64,000 nucleotides of DNA from Pseudoalteromonas sp. MMG010 (lineage in GTDB: Bacteria > Pseudomonadota > Gammaproteobacteria > Enterobacterales > Alteromonadaceae): positions 1 through 64,000 of the forward strand of contig NZ_JAGJEG010000004.1 in assembly GCF_018100905.1 (NCBI RefSeq), given 5' to 3'. Position 1 is the first letter of the stretch, and each line of letters starts with the position of its first letter. Below are positions 17,361-26,503 of the stretch, in pieces. The position numbers were made by a program, and so were the translations under genes. The notes under the pieces are model-generated. The model saw only the letters and a program-made list of their open reading frames with translations, had not been told where the DNA came from and ran no database searches.

Positions 17361-17959
17361 TAGTAATCGAATCCTTCAAGCGCTTTAACTCCTGAGTCAA
17401 ACGCATGCTTTACATTGCGCACTTCACTCACTGTATCAGCAAGTTCAATCAGTGTACGATGAGCTGCTCGTCCGGTAATAATGACTGATTGCATAGCGGG
17501 ACGAGCGTTAAGTGCCATAACGACTTCGTTTAAATCTATATAGCCGTAAGTAACCATGTATGTCAGCTCATCAAGTAATACCAAGTCAATAGACTCATCA
17601 TTTAGCATGCGTTTAGATTCTTGCCATGTCGCTTGCGCAGCCTCAGTATCAGCGTCTTTATTTTGCGTATCCCAAGTAAAACCGGTGTTCATTACAGCAA
17701 ATTCAACTCCGGCATTTTGTAATAAGTTGCGTTCGCCACAGGCCCATGTCCCTTTTATAAACTGACACACGGCCGCTTTTTTACCGTGGCCAACACAACG
17801 TGCAACCACACCAAAGCCCGAGGTAGACTTGCCTTTTCCGTTACCTGTAATAACCTGAAAAATACCTTTTACTTGCTGCGCTTGAGCAACACGTGCATCG
17901 ACTTTTTCTTTTACTTTTTGTTGTCGTTGTTGATGGTTATTATTTTTTTCATTCGTCAT
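17360..17959 (-). CDS. cobO: Cob(I)alamin adenosyltransferase (CobO/BtuR)
   Basis: Transfers the adenosyl group from ATP to cob(I)alamin or corrinoid precursors. The start at 17959 follows AGGGGGCAAAA, far better than the upstream codon at 17995, and gives 199 residues. The P-loop-like TGNGKGKS lies at 38-45, followed by [19 protein letters not shown] and the [10 protein letters not shown] strand. It overlaps the end of cobQ by 11 bases, so translation is probably coupled. It belongs to the B12 operon. Confidence 0.95.
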   Translation of the reverse strand: MTNEKNNNHQQRQQKVKEKVDARVAQAQQVKGIFQVITGNGKGKSTSGFGVVARCVGHGKKAAVCQFIKGTWACGERNLLQNAGVEFAVMNTGFTWDTQNKDADTEAAQATWQESKRMLNDESIDLVLLDELTYMVTYGYIDLNEVVMALNARPAMQSVIITGRAAHRTLIELADTVSEVRNVKHAFDSGVKALEGFDY

Positions 17960-19433
17960 TTTTGCCCCCTTGGTAAATCGAAATAATCTGTTCAATATCT
18001 AAATGTTGCTCACACATTTGCGCTAATTGCTCTAGCTGATGTTCGCGTTGTGCATTAATATCTAACGGCTTGATAGCCAAATTTGGTTTTACCCAATGCA
18101 AAATTTGCATCATTGCTTGTGCTTCATCAAAAAGGCCATGCAAATAAGTTCCAGCAATGGCGTTATCATCACTAATAAAACCATCGTTTTTAAAGTTTTG
18201 AGGGTGCTGTAAAAAAGTAATAAACGGGTTGTTTAATGCTTTACCACAACTTATTCCTGCGTGTATTTCATAACCACTACAGGGAGTTTGTTTATTATTT
18301 AATGTTAAAGCTGCGCTTACTTTAGTGAGTATTTTTTTATCTGTTAAAGTTGTTTCAAAATCAATTAACCCGAGGCCTTCAATACGCTTTATTGATGACT
18401 CTATCGCTAAAGGGTCATAAAGGGTATTTCCTAACATTTGCATGCCCCCGCAAATACCTAAAACTTTAGCGCCATAACGTAAATGGCGTTTAATTTGCTC
18501 ATCCCATTGCTCGTTTTTCAAAAAGGCTAAATCGGCGAGTACATTTTTACTGCCCGGTAAAATAATTAAATCGACCGCAGGGATCGCTTGCGTATGGCGT
18601 ACATATATTAAGTTAATATTTTCATGTAAACGCAGTGCATCAAAATCGGTATGATTACTAATATGTGGCAACAATAAAACAGCGATATTAATAGCCACAT
18701 TGCTAACATTGTTTTTTATGGCTACCGCATCTTCGGCATCAAGGGCTAAATTATGTAAATAAGGCAATACCCCAAGCACGGGTTTGTTGGTGTATTCTTC
18801 AAGCCAATCTAAACCACTTTGTAGCAAAGCAATATCACCTCGAAAACGATTAATGACAAACCCTTTTACTCTATTTTGTTCAGACTCACTTAATAACGCT
18901 AAAGTACCAACAAGGTGTGCAAATACACCGCCTTTGTCAATATCAGCAATAATTATTACAGGGCAATCAACGGCCTCAGCATACCCCATATTTGCTATAT
19001 CGTTATGGCGTAAGTTTATTTCGGCGGGGCTACCAGCACCTTCAACTAATAATAACTCAAACCGTTTAGCTAAACGCTTATGAGAAGTTAAAACCGCATC
19101 CATCGCCACTTTTTTATAGTCATGATATGCCTGTGCTTGCATATTACTAATGGCTTTTCCATGAACAATTACCTGCGCGCCAGTATCGCTGTTGGGTTTT
19201 AATAAAATAGGATTAAAATCAATTTCAGGCTCTATTTTTGCTGCAATTGCCTGTAAGGCTTGTGCGCGACCAATTTCGCCGCCCTCTTTTGTTACTGCGC
19301 TATTAAGTGCCATATTTTGTGGTTTAAAAGGGGCTACTTGTACCCCTCTATTGGCAAATACACGGCACAGTGCAGCGACTAAGGTGCTTTTCCCTGCATC
19401 TGATGTTGTCCCTTGTACCATTAATGTTTTCAT
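17949..19433 (-). CDS. cobQ: Adenosylcobyric acid synthase (glutamine-hydrolysing)
   Basis: Amidates adenosylcobyrinic acid a,c-diamide at positions b, d, e and g. An N-terminal DTBS-like ATPase domain starts with [10 protein letters not shown] at 8-17. The C-terminal class I glutaminase has the nucleophile Cys328 in [11 protein letters not shown] and the catalytic histidine in GTYLHGLFD. The 494 residues match the family. It lies 4 bp downstream of the permease gene. The window holds no upstream corrin-ring genes, so it may act on a scavenged precursor. Confidence 0.95.
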   Translation of the reverse strand: MKTLMVQGTTSDAGKSTLVAALCRVFANRGVQVAPFKPQNMALNSAVTKEGGEIGRAQALQAIAAKIEPEIDFNPILLKPNSDTGAQVIVHGKAISNMQAQAYHDYKKVAMDAVLTSHKRLAKRFELLLVEGAGSPAEINLRHNDIANMGYAEAVDCPVIIIADIDKGGVFAHLVGTLALLSESEQNRVKGFVINRFRGDIALLQSGLDWLEEYTNKPVLGVLPYLHNLALDAEDAVAIKNNVSNVAINIAVLLLPHISNHTDFDALRLHENINLIYVRHTQAIPAVDLIILPGSKNVLADLAFLKNEQWDEQIKRHLRYGAKVLGICGGMQMLGNTLYDPLAIESSIKRIEGLGLIDFETTLTDKKILTKVSAALTLNNKQTPCSGYEIHAGISCGKALNNPFITFLQHPQNFKNDGFISDDNAIAGTYLHGLFDEAQAMMQILHWVKPNLAIKPLDINAQREHQLEQLAQMCEQHLDIEQIISIYQGGKNDE

Positions 19434-19437
19434 GATG

Positions 19438-20424
19438 TTATCGCTTTTTAAAATACAGCAAGGCTAAAAAGAAGACGCTACCTATTGCGGCTGTTATTAC
19501 CCCAACGGGTAATTCTTGGTTGGTTATTAAAGTACGCGCGAGCACATCAACCCATACCATAAAAATGCCGCCACTTAAGGCGCTAACAACTAAACTTTGG
19601 CTACTACCTTGGGAAATAAAAAAGCGAATAATGTGGGGGATCATTAACCCAACAAACCCAATTCCACCACACATTGAAACCAATATTGCAGTAATTAAAG
19701 AACTTAAAACCAGCATTAATAATCGAAAGCGATTCACTTTAACCCCTAATGTAGTCGCGCTTTCATCACCTAGCGTTAACGCATTAAGCTGTCGTTTAAA
19801 ACCAATCATCAGTACCATGCATACTATAATAATTAAGCTTGGGAGCCATAAACCATGCCAATGAGCTCGGGCAAAACTACCTAAAGTCCAAAACAAAATA
19901 GCCGCAACCGCTTGTGGGTCGCTGTAATATAAAAGTAAGCTAGTTAATGCACTAAATAAAAACGATAAAGCCACACCCGCTAACAACATAGATTCCACTT
20001 GTGCTGTTTGTTGCTTTGCAGCAATGGCAATCAGTAAACTCATTGCTAATCCACTACCTAGTAATGCTGCTATTGATAAACTAAAACCCGAACTAATCCC
20101 GGTTAATGTAATCAGCAACACAACCCCAAACGACGCACCCGATGAAATACCAAATAAATAGGGATCGGCAAGCGGGTTACGAGTCACTGTTTGAAGAATT
20201 AACCCCGAAATAGCTAAACCGCTGCCCGCTAAAAAAGCTAACAAGGTTCTAGGCATTCTTAATTCAAAAATAATTCGGCTACTTAATGACGTGTTTTCAT
20301 CGGCGAACAACGTCATAAACACCTCACTTAGTGAAACATCAGCCGCTCCAAAACTCAGTGCCAAAAACACACTCACAATGCTACACACTATGGTGAATAT
20401 TAACGCCCAGCTAGGTTTACTCAT
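19438..20424 (-). CDS. btuC: Cobalamin ABC transporter permease (BtuC/FecCD family)
   Basis: An inner-membrane permease expected to carry B12. From the ATG at 20424 it has 328 residues and about ten predicted membrane helices. Family signatures are [20 protein letters not shown] and [18 protein letters not shown] near residues 70-115, and [16 protein letters not shown] near 255. That start overlaps the btuD stop by 8 bases; the longer frame to 20514 would overlap btuD by about 100 bases and is unlikely. The FecCD family also carries siderophores, but the riboswitch and neighbours point to cobalamin. Confidence 0.88.
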   Translation of the reverse strand: MSKPSWALIFTIVCSIVSVFLALSFGAADVSLSEVFMTLFADENTSLSSRIIFELRMPRTLLAFLAGSGLAISGLILQTVTRNPLADPYLFGISSGASFGVVLLITLTGISSGFSLSIAALLGSGLAMSLLIAIAAKQQTAQVESMLLAGVALSFLFSALTSLLLYYSDPQAVAAILFWTLGSFARAHWHGLWLPSLIIIVCMVLMIGFKRQLNALTLGDESATTLGVKVNRFRLLMLVLSSLITAILVSMCGGIGFVGLMIPHIIRFFISQGSSQSLVVSALSGGIFMVWVDVLARTLITNQELPVGVITAAIGSVFFLALLYFKKR

Positions 20425-21232
20425 GAGCATTATTACCATAAAAATAAGTAATATGAGGAAAGGTGTGTGACTTACTCGAATGAGGGTGCGTACTGACCTT
20501 TGTACGCACTCCAAATACGTTACTTAGCATTGACTCGTTAAGCACATCATTTGGAGTACCTGTGCACTGAATTTCGCCATTATTAAGAACGATTAAATCA
20601 TCACACATTGCTGACGCCAAATTTAAATCGTGAAACGAAGCAAGTACCGTGACCCCTAAAGATTTAGCCAACGCCATTATTTGAATTTGGTATTTAACAT
20701 CTAGATGACTGGTGGGTTCGTCCATAATTAATAGCTGTGGTTGTTGCACTATGGCACGCGCAATGAGCGCTCGTTGCTTTTCGCCACCAGATAAAGAATC
20801 AAAACGTTGCGTTGCTTGATTCGTCAAATCTACTTTTTTTAATGCCAATGCAATACGCGATCTATCATTTTGATTACTGATACTAAACAATGCTTTATGT
20901 GGTGTTAAACCTAAAGCTACCACATCGAAAACCGTTAAATTAAACTGTGCAGGGGTTTCTTGCAGTACCACAGCAACCCGTTTGGCATACTCTTTTGCGC
21001 TTAGCTGCCAAATATTTTGGTTTTGGTACTTAATGGCACCTTGGGTAGGTTGATTAAAGCGGTATAAACAACGCAGTAAACTTGACTTCCCTGCCCCATT
21101 TGGGCCAATTAATCCAACACTTCGTTTACTAAAAATCGTCAAATTAATGTTATTTAAAATACGATGACCATTAATATCCCAGCTTAATTTATCAACCGTT
21201 AGTAAAGGAGTCGCAGAGTCACGTGAGCGCAA
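20417..21232 (-). CDS. btuD: Cobalamin ABC transporter ATPase BtuD
   Basis: The ATP-hydrolysing subunit of the B12 importer. Walker A GPNGAGKS lies at 43-50, the signature LSGGE at 147-151, and Walker B LLIMDEP at 167-173, followed by the switch histidine in SFHDLNLA. At 271 residues it is slightly long. The start appears to be TTG at 21232: an in-frame TAG lies just upstream, no ATG or GTG exists before the conserved fold, and AGGG sits about 8 bases before the TTG. It is the first gene of the operon, behind the cobalamin riboswitch. Confidence 0.9.
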   Translation of the reverse strand: MRSRDSATPLLTVDKLSWDINGHRILNNINLTIFSKRSVGLIGPNGAGKSSLLRCLYRFNQPTQGAIKYQNQNIWQLSAKEYAKRVAVVLQETPAQFNLTVFDVVALGLTPHKALFSISNQNDRSRIALALKKVDLTNQATQRFDSLSGGEKQRALIARAIVQQPQLLIMDEPTSHLDVKYQIQIMALAKSLGVTVLASFHDLNLASAMCDDLIVLNNGEIQCTGTPNDVLNESMLSNVFGVRTKVSTHPHSSKSHTFPHITYFYGNNAHE

Positions 21233-21349
21233 TATAAAACCCTAGGCAGGATCAGAACTAAACAGCGCACAAGTTTAAACAATGGCTATTAAGAGACTGA
21301 GTAAACCCGCTCATTAAATTAAATTAAACATACCAAGGTGTATGAAGTC

Positions 21350-21490
21350 ACAGCTCAATGTATCTGACTTACAGCAAAGCTGCTTACAGTTGCGGGTACA
21401 GTTGAGGATTTTCACCTCATTCCAACGGGCTGAATAAAGCTCAATATAACGTCGCTGTTATCATTAACAACTTAATGTATATTGAGCTTT
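21350..21490 (-). promoter_or_regulatory. Cobalamin riboswitch upstream of btuD
   Basis: The minus strand carries the B12-box core: GGAATGAGGTGAAAATCC, then CCCGCAACTGTAAGCAG, then AGTCAGATAC. These match the conserved aptamer elements (GGAA, GGTGnAAnTCC, CCCGCnACTGTAA). It ends about 120 nt before the btuD start. The 5' side adds a 13-bp inverted repeat (21436-21448 with 21478-21490). Bound adenosylcobalamin is expected to reduce expression of btuD-btuC-cobQ-cobO-btuF. The rest of 21233-21349 is leader RNA, with an ACCCGC-complementary segment at 21305-21310. Confidence 0.9.
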
Positions 21491-21535
21491 AAATATATTA
21501 TGAGGGGTTAGCAGTGTAATTTAAAGAAAATATCT

Positions 21536-22456
21536 TTAAAATTTATATAGCAATCCAACACCTAAAGCACTTTCATCTTCATTAGTGTCCATATCTAAAC
21601 CAGTGTAGTACGCAAAAACACTGCCATTTTTATTAAATTTATGATCTACACCAAGTGAAATACCCGATGGTTTGTCTGCGTTTTCAAAATCTATAGTTTG
21701 ATATTGAACTTTAAAGGTATTTTTACCTTGTAAATAAGCCACATTAACTAAAAATCCATCGGCCTTTTGTTCACCCAAAATAGTTTCTTGAGTTTGGTAC
21801 ATTGCACCAAATTTAAAAGCATTATATTTAGTTTGAGCACTGACTCTTAGCGTGTCGAAATTATTTATCGCGTTATCATGCGCAATAGCAAAATAACTTC
21901 CACTGTCTTTTAATAACGCATCGCCATAAGTTAGTGCTAATGAGTAACCGCTTTTAGCTTCACTGCTCCCTTTAGCTTTATAAGTACTCAATAGTTTAAA
22001 ACCATTATAACTATGAGTTGAATAACTTATTGTATCTGTTAAACGGTTCTCGCCAACTTTATCAAATACTGTTTTGATATCACCCGTTAAATTATTAAAT
22101 AAGTCGAGCTTACCCTGAGATTGCTTTAATGCAGTATCGTTTCTACCAATAACAACCTGACCAAATGCACCTTTAACACCGATATATTGATTTCGAGCAG
22201 TTACATTATCTTTTGAATCATCGGTTGGGTTTAACTGCATTTCAAATTTGTACACAGCCGTAAAGCTTGAACTGAGTTTTTCAGAGCCTTTAAATCCGAT
22301 ACTTGTTAGATTACTTTTAATTTGTGTAAATGAACCTTCACCTTCATCGGTAGATTCAACGCTAATATTAGCTGATCCATACCAATTAATATCGGCCAAA
22401 GCACTAAACGGCAAGACCGAAAATAACACACACACGCTTGATTTTTTTATGTTCAT
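21536..22456 (-). CDS. Outer-membrane porin (general Gram-negative type)
   Basis: A signal peptide of about 21 residues (ending SALA) is followed by a beta-barrel with alternating strands and a C-terminal phenylalanine (LLYKF). The N-terminus DINWYGSANISVES and the segments SIGFKGSEKL, KFEMQLNPTD and RNQYIGVKGAFGQVVIGRND are characteristic of Porin_4-type trimeric porins. The mature length of about 285 fits a 16-strand barrel. It is monocistronic. Substrate preference cannot be read from sequence. It is unrelated to the downstream B12 genes except by position. Confidence 0.88.
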   Translation of the reverse strand: MNIKKSSVCVLFSVLPFSALADINWYGSANISVESTDEGEGSFTQIKSNLTSIGFKGSEKLSSSFTAVYKFEMQLNPTDDSKDNVTARNQYIGVKGAFGQVVIGRNDTALKQSQGKLDLFNNLTGDIKTVFDKVGENRLTDTISYSTHSYNGFKLLSTYKAKGSSEAKSGYSLALTYGDALLKDSGSYFAIAHDNAINNFDTLRVSAQTKYNAFKFGAMYQTQETILGEQKADGFLVNVAYLQGKNTFKVQYQTIDFENADKPSGISLGVDHKFNKNGSVFAYYTGLDMDTNEDESALGVGLLYKF

Positions 22457-22592
22457 AACTTTTCCAGGTAACGTCAGTTTATTAAATAAAACTGTACAAT
22501 AAACATTTGAGTGACAATTATATTACAATAGAAACATAAATGTCATGCAAATGACTAAGTTAAAGCGATAAAAAAGCCGTTTAAATAAAACA

Positions 22593-23438
22593 CTAAATAT
22601 TCGGTGATAATAAGTTAACTAAAGTTTCAATCAGTTCTTGTTGTTCATTATCTCGATGATAAGCAATAAAAATATCCCTTGATGTATTTTGTACATCTTT
22701 TACATGAAACAACTCACCTTGTTGTAACTGAGAGTCAACAAGCACCTCAGGAATAAATGCGCTACCACCACATTGCAGTATTAAATCTAGCGCAATTCGC
22801 CCCGTACTGGTTCTAAAATAAGGCGACGTTTTTCCCGTAAACTGACGAGCATGCCACAACGAAAAAGTGGTTCCCCAATCAACATACACATATTGGTTAT
22901 CAAAAAAATTATCATAAGTTGCCGTATCAAAACGGCTAACAGGAATAATAGGCAGTTCACAAATTTTTTGTACTACCAACTCATCAACTTTAGGGGGGTC
23001 AAATAAAATAGCTAAATCCAACGTACGCTCAAGTAATAACCGCGTACTTTCTTGTTGTGCTTTTACCTCTGCAATTAAAGAAACCCCTGGCATCGCAGAA
23101 ACAATATTAGTAATGCCGAATTGTAAAAACGCGTCCCAAATATTAGGGGTGCCTGCTAAGCTAATTTGTTTGTGCATATTATCAGCTAAAGCAACGTCAA
23201 CTTTAGCACGCTGCATCCCCGTTAAAATCATTTGCGCATGCGGTAACAAACGCTCACCTGGCGCCGTCAGTTGAATATTATTTCGTTGGCGAATAAATAA
23301 ATTAACACCTAAACCTTGCTCTAGTTGCCTAATTCGAAAACTCACAGCAGACTGTGTTATATATAAGTTTTCTGCGGCTTTACCAAAATGACGCGTGCGT
23401 ACCACTTCAACAAATGTTTTTAATAAATCTATATCCAT
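22593..23438 (-). CDS. LysR-family transcriptional regulator, HdfR-like
   Basis: 281 residues. The N-terminal winged helix-turn-helix (LLKTFVEVVRTRHFGKAAEN and LYITQSAVSFRIRQLEQGLG) is very close to HdfR, which in E. coli represses flhDC. A LysR effector-binding domain follows. AAGG lies at a good distance from the ATG. It is divergent from the REC-REC-GGDEF gene across a 219-bp intergenic region that may hold its operator. Whether it controls that gene, the porin or motility genes is not shown by the sequence. Confidence 0.85.
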   Translation of the reverse strand: MDIDLLKTFVEVVRTRHFGKAAENLYITQSAVSFRIRQLEQGLGVNLFIRQRNNIQLTAPGERLLPHAQMILTGMQRAKVDVALADNMHKQISLAGTPNIWDAFLQFGITNIVSAMPGVSLIAEVKAQQESTRLLLERTLDLAILFDPPKVDELVVQKICELPIIPVSRFDTATYDNFFDNQYVYVDWGTTFSLWHARQFTGKTSPYFRTSTGRIALDLILQCGGSAFIPEVLVDSQLQQGELFHVKDVQNTSRDIFIAYHRDNEQQELIETLVNLLSPNI

Positions 23439-23657
23439 TATTTACCTTTACCATTAAGTAATACATTGCTACTTTTAATTAGCTAACAAATTAAGCTCTT
23501 ATACATTGTTAGAGTGTTATTGTGTTTAATTATCTTTATCTTGATAACGTGTAAATTATATAAATCAACTTAATCCTGTGATGTAAGTTACTTTTATTAC
23601 TTTAATGCTTGCACCTTACATACAGCCATTTTTCACTAATTAAAACAAGGCAGTTTA

Positions 23658-24893
23658 GTGACTAGAAGAATTTTAATAGTAGAAGATACACCGACTATTG
23701 CGATGGTGCAAAAACACATTGCGTTAAAATCGGGCTACCAAGTAGATATCGCTCAATCCCTAGCCGAAACAAAAAAATTGGTCAGTTCGCAAAACTACTT
23801 TTGTGCTGTTGTTGATTATATTTTACCCGATGCACCTAAAGGTGAGGCAATCCCCTATACAGTCGATGCTGATATTCCAACAATTGTTATGACGGGAAAT
23901 ATTGATAAACAAACTCGTGAAACGGTTGAGCGCTTCCCTATTATTGATTACATCACCAAAGAGAATAAACAAGCCTACCAATATTTAGAAAAACAACTTT
24001 ATCGCCTCCCTCGTAATGAGAGCGTTAAAGTATTAGTGGTTGATGATTCAGCGCCTGCTAGGCGATATATAACCAGCTTATTAGCGCGTCATAAATACCA
24101 AGTTTATCAAGCCAAAGATGGTATTGAGGCACTAACAATATTAGAGCAAAACCCAGCGATATCGGTCATCATTACTGATAATGAAATGCCTAATATGAGA
24201 GGCGAAGAACTGTGTAGTGAAATCCGCCGCTTATACAGTAATGACGAAAAAGCAATTATTGGTATTTCAGGATCTGATGCCCCTTATATTTCGACTGTTT
24301 TTTTGAAAAATGGAGCTAACGATTACCTTCATAAACCATTTAATAGTGACGAATTTTATTGTCGATTAAGCCAAAATGTCGATATGTTAGAACAAATTGC
24401 CACGATAAAACGCCAAGCAAATACCGATTATTTAACTAACTTACCAAATCGTAGGTATTTTTTTGAAGAATCGGTTAAATCTTTAAAGTGTATTGAAAAA
24501 GCACAACAAAGTGCTGCGATGGCCATGTTAGATATCGATCACTTCAAATCAATAAACGACACCTACGGCCATGATGCCGGAGATGAAGTATTAAAAGGTT
24601 TATCAATCTGCTTTAGTAAGTATTTTGAAAAACACTTAGTGGCACGTTTAGGCGGTGAAGAATTTGCCGTTTACTTTAACAGTGTGCACAAACAAGATGC
24701 ACTTGATCGCTTAGAAGGGTTTAGGAAATTTATTGAACTAAACAGTCCAGAATTTAGTAAAGACAAGATTAAATTTACATTATCAATTGGATTTGCTTTC
24801 GCCCCAATTTATCAAATTGACGAACTTTTAAAGCAAGCAGACCTATTCCTTTATGAAGCAAAAGAAACAGGCCGTAATAAAATAGTCAGTTAA
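23658..24893 (+). CDS. Response regulator with two REC domains and a GGDEF diguanylate cyclase
   Basis: A PleD-like arrangement: REC1 (about 4-115, phospho-acceptor D53), REC2 (about 124-240, D174 in IITDNEMPN, K226 in HKP), then GGDEF (about 250-411). The active site is GGEEF at 332-336, so c-di-GMP synthesis is expected. No RxxD inhibitory site precedes it. REC1 lacks the usual KP after its conserved lysine and has an atypical C-terminal half. The start is GTG with AAGG upstream. The partner kinase is not in the window. Confidence 0.9.
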   Translation: MTRRILIVEDTPTIAMVQKHIALKSGYQVDIAQSLAETKKLVSSQNYFCAVVDYILPDAPKGEAIPYTVDADIPTIVMTGNIDKQTRETVERFPIIDYITKENKQAYQYLEKQLYRLPRNESVKVLVVDDSAPARRYITSLLARHKYQVYQAKDGIEALTILEQNPAISVIITDNEMPNMRGEELCSEIRRLYSNDEKAIIGISGSDAPYISTVFLKNGANDYLHKPFNSDEFYCRLSQNVDMLEQIATIKRQANTDYLTNLPNRRYFFEESVKSLKCIEKAQQSAAMAMLDIDHFKSINDTYGHDAGDEVLKGLSICFSKYFEKHLVARLGGEEFAVYFNSVHKQDALDRLEGFRKFIELNSPEFSKDKIKFTLSIGFAFAPIYQIDELLKQADLFLYEAKETGRNKIVS

Positions 24894-24912
24894 TACCCAT
24901 CAACCGACTATT
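24881..24912 (+). terminator. Possible shared terminator
   Basis: AATAGTC-A-GTT / AAC-C-GACTATT arms between the convergent GGDEF gene and rarD, overlapping the GGDEF stop. It is AT-rich, so tentative. Confidence 0.4.
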
Positions 24913-24916
24913 TACG

Positions 24917-25825
24917 CTAATTGGCTAGCTGTATTTTTTTACGCTTGCGAGATTGATAGTACGAATCCCAACTAAAAATAGCCAAGGCTGTCCAAATACA
25001 GGCAAAGGTTACTACTCGCTCTGCATCAAAAATCTCATCGTAAAATAGCACTGCCAAAATAAACATTAAACTTGGACCAATATATTGAAAAAAGCCCAAT
25101 GTTGTATAACGCAAACGTTTTGCAGCCCCAGTAAAACAAAGCAGTGGTAAGGTAGTAATAATACCAGCACTCATTAATAATGCGTTTATTGTCCAGCTAT
25201 TAGCTAATAAATCAGAACTTCCCGAAGGAGCCATAAACCACCAATAACATAATGCCACGGGTAATAAAATAAGTGCTTCGAGCAAAATTCCAGGTAACGC
25301 TTCTACGGGCATTTTTTTACGCAACAAACCATAAACAGCAAATGTACTCGCTAAAGAAAATGCCACAACAGGAAACGAACCAAAGCTAATTAATTGCAAT
25401 AAAACCCCAACTAATGCCAGCCCTACTGCAACACCTTGTAATTTTCGTAATCGCTCAGATAAAAACAACATGCCAAGTAGCACATTCAGTAAAGGATTGA
25501 TGTAATACCCTAAACTTGCATCAAGCATATGGTTGTTATTTACAGCCCAAATAAACAACCCCCAATTAAAACCTAATAACCCCGAGGTAATTATTAACAT
25601 TAAAATTAATTTAGGCTGGACAATAATTGTTTTAATTTTTTGCCAATGCTTTAACACGCTAACAACAACCACTAAAAACAATACTGACCAAACAACGCGA
25701 TGCATTAATATTTCAAAAGCCGAAATAGTACTTAGTTGTTTAAAGTAAATAGGGGCTAATCCCCACATTAAAAAAGCAAGACAAGCTAAAATAGCCCCCT
25801 TACGTTGTTCATTCTGTGCTGGCAT
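24917..25825 (-). CDS. rarD: EamA-family transporter RarD
   Basis: An inner-membrane protein of 302 residues with about ten predicted helices in two EamA halves. The N-terminus KGAILACLAFLMWGLAPIYF and LGYYINPLLNVLLGMLFLSE are RarD signatures. RarD is named for a chloramphenicol phenotype, but its substrate is unknown. Its neighbours, a YigI-like thioesterase and recQ, match the rarD-yigI-(pldA)-recQ neighbourhood of E. coli. Confidence 0.9.
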   Translation of the reverse strand: MPAQNEQRKGAILACLAFLMWGLAPIYFKQLSTISAFEILMHRVVWSVLFLVVVVSVLKHWQKIKTIIVQPKLILMLIITSGLLGFNWGLFIWAVNNNHMLDASLGYYINPLLNVLLGMLFLSERLRKLQGVAVGLALVGVLLQLISFGSFPVVAFSLASTFAVYGLLRKKMPVEALPGILLEALILLPVALCYWWFMAPSGSSDLLANSWTINALLMSAGIITTLPLLCFTGAAKRLRYTTLGFFQYIGPSLMFILAVLFYDEIFDAERVVTFACIWTALAIFSWDSYYQSRKRKKIQLAN

Positions 25826-25875
25826 AATAATCGCTTAGCTATTTTAAAGGCGCTAGTTTACTCCTACAAAGATAT

Positions 25876-26331
25876 TTAGCCAACCATATATGTGCCTGTC
25901 GCAAATGCAATGTGCACCCCCTCTTCGTTATGTAAATGCATAGTACATACACACACTTTATTGCCTGAACGCAGTAAATTTGCTGTGGCTGTAAATCGCT
26001 CACCTTTACCGGGTCGTAAATAATCGGTTCGCAAATCAATCGTACCTAGGGTTGCGAGCTTTTTTTCAACGCTTGCTAAATCAAGGTCTGTTAATTTGTC
26101 AATCACACTTGCAGCAGCCAACATGCCACCGACATTATCAAGCACAGCACTAATAACACCACCATGTAAAATTTTTTGCGCCGGGTTACCAATAAACACA
26201 TCTTGCCAAGGAAGTGAAATACTTGCTTGATTTGCATTGATAAAATCAACCGAAATAGCTAAAAACTGATTAAAAGGCATGCCTTTTACAAAAAGATCCG
26301 CCACCTGTTGCGTTAATATGTCTTTACTCAT
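25876..26331 (-). CDS. yigI: Hotdog-fold thioesterase, YigI-like
   Basis: 151 residues of the PaaI/YigI acyl-CoA thioesterase superfamily. The motif ILHGGVISAVLDNVGGMLAA (about 55-75) forms the hotdog helix with HGG. Two shorter signatures follow: TIDLRTDYLRPGKGERF and AFATGTYMVG. The ATG has a strong GAGGG ribosome binding site. It lies upstream of rarD on the same strand and divergent from recQ. The physiological acyl substrate is unknown. Confidence 0.82.
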   Translation of the reverse strand: MSKDILTQQVADLFVKGMPFNQFLAISVDFINANQASISLPWQDVFIGNPAQKILHGGVISAVLDNVGGMLAAASVIDKLTDLDLASVEKKLATLGTIDLRTDYLRPGKGERFTATANLLRSGNKVCVCTMHLHNEEGVHIAFATGTYMVG

Positions 26332-26503
26332 TTTGTATCCCTCAATATTGCTTATTTTTAATCATTATGTCGCCTTAGCGGTTTTATATTTATCAAAGCA
26401 ACGGCTAGTTTATAACCAATTAAAAGAGTAAAACATATCGACGGGTTGAGTTCGAGCTTAAAGCTAAAGACATCTTTGCAAAAAAACACTAAAATAGGCC
26501 GCG

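Noticed and set aside
19438..20514. Longer start for the B12 permease
   Set aside because: It would overlap btuD by about 100 bases and add residues outside the family length; ATG at 20424 fits better.
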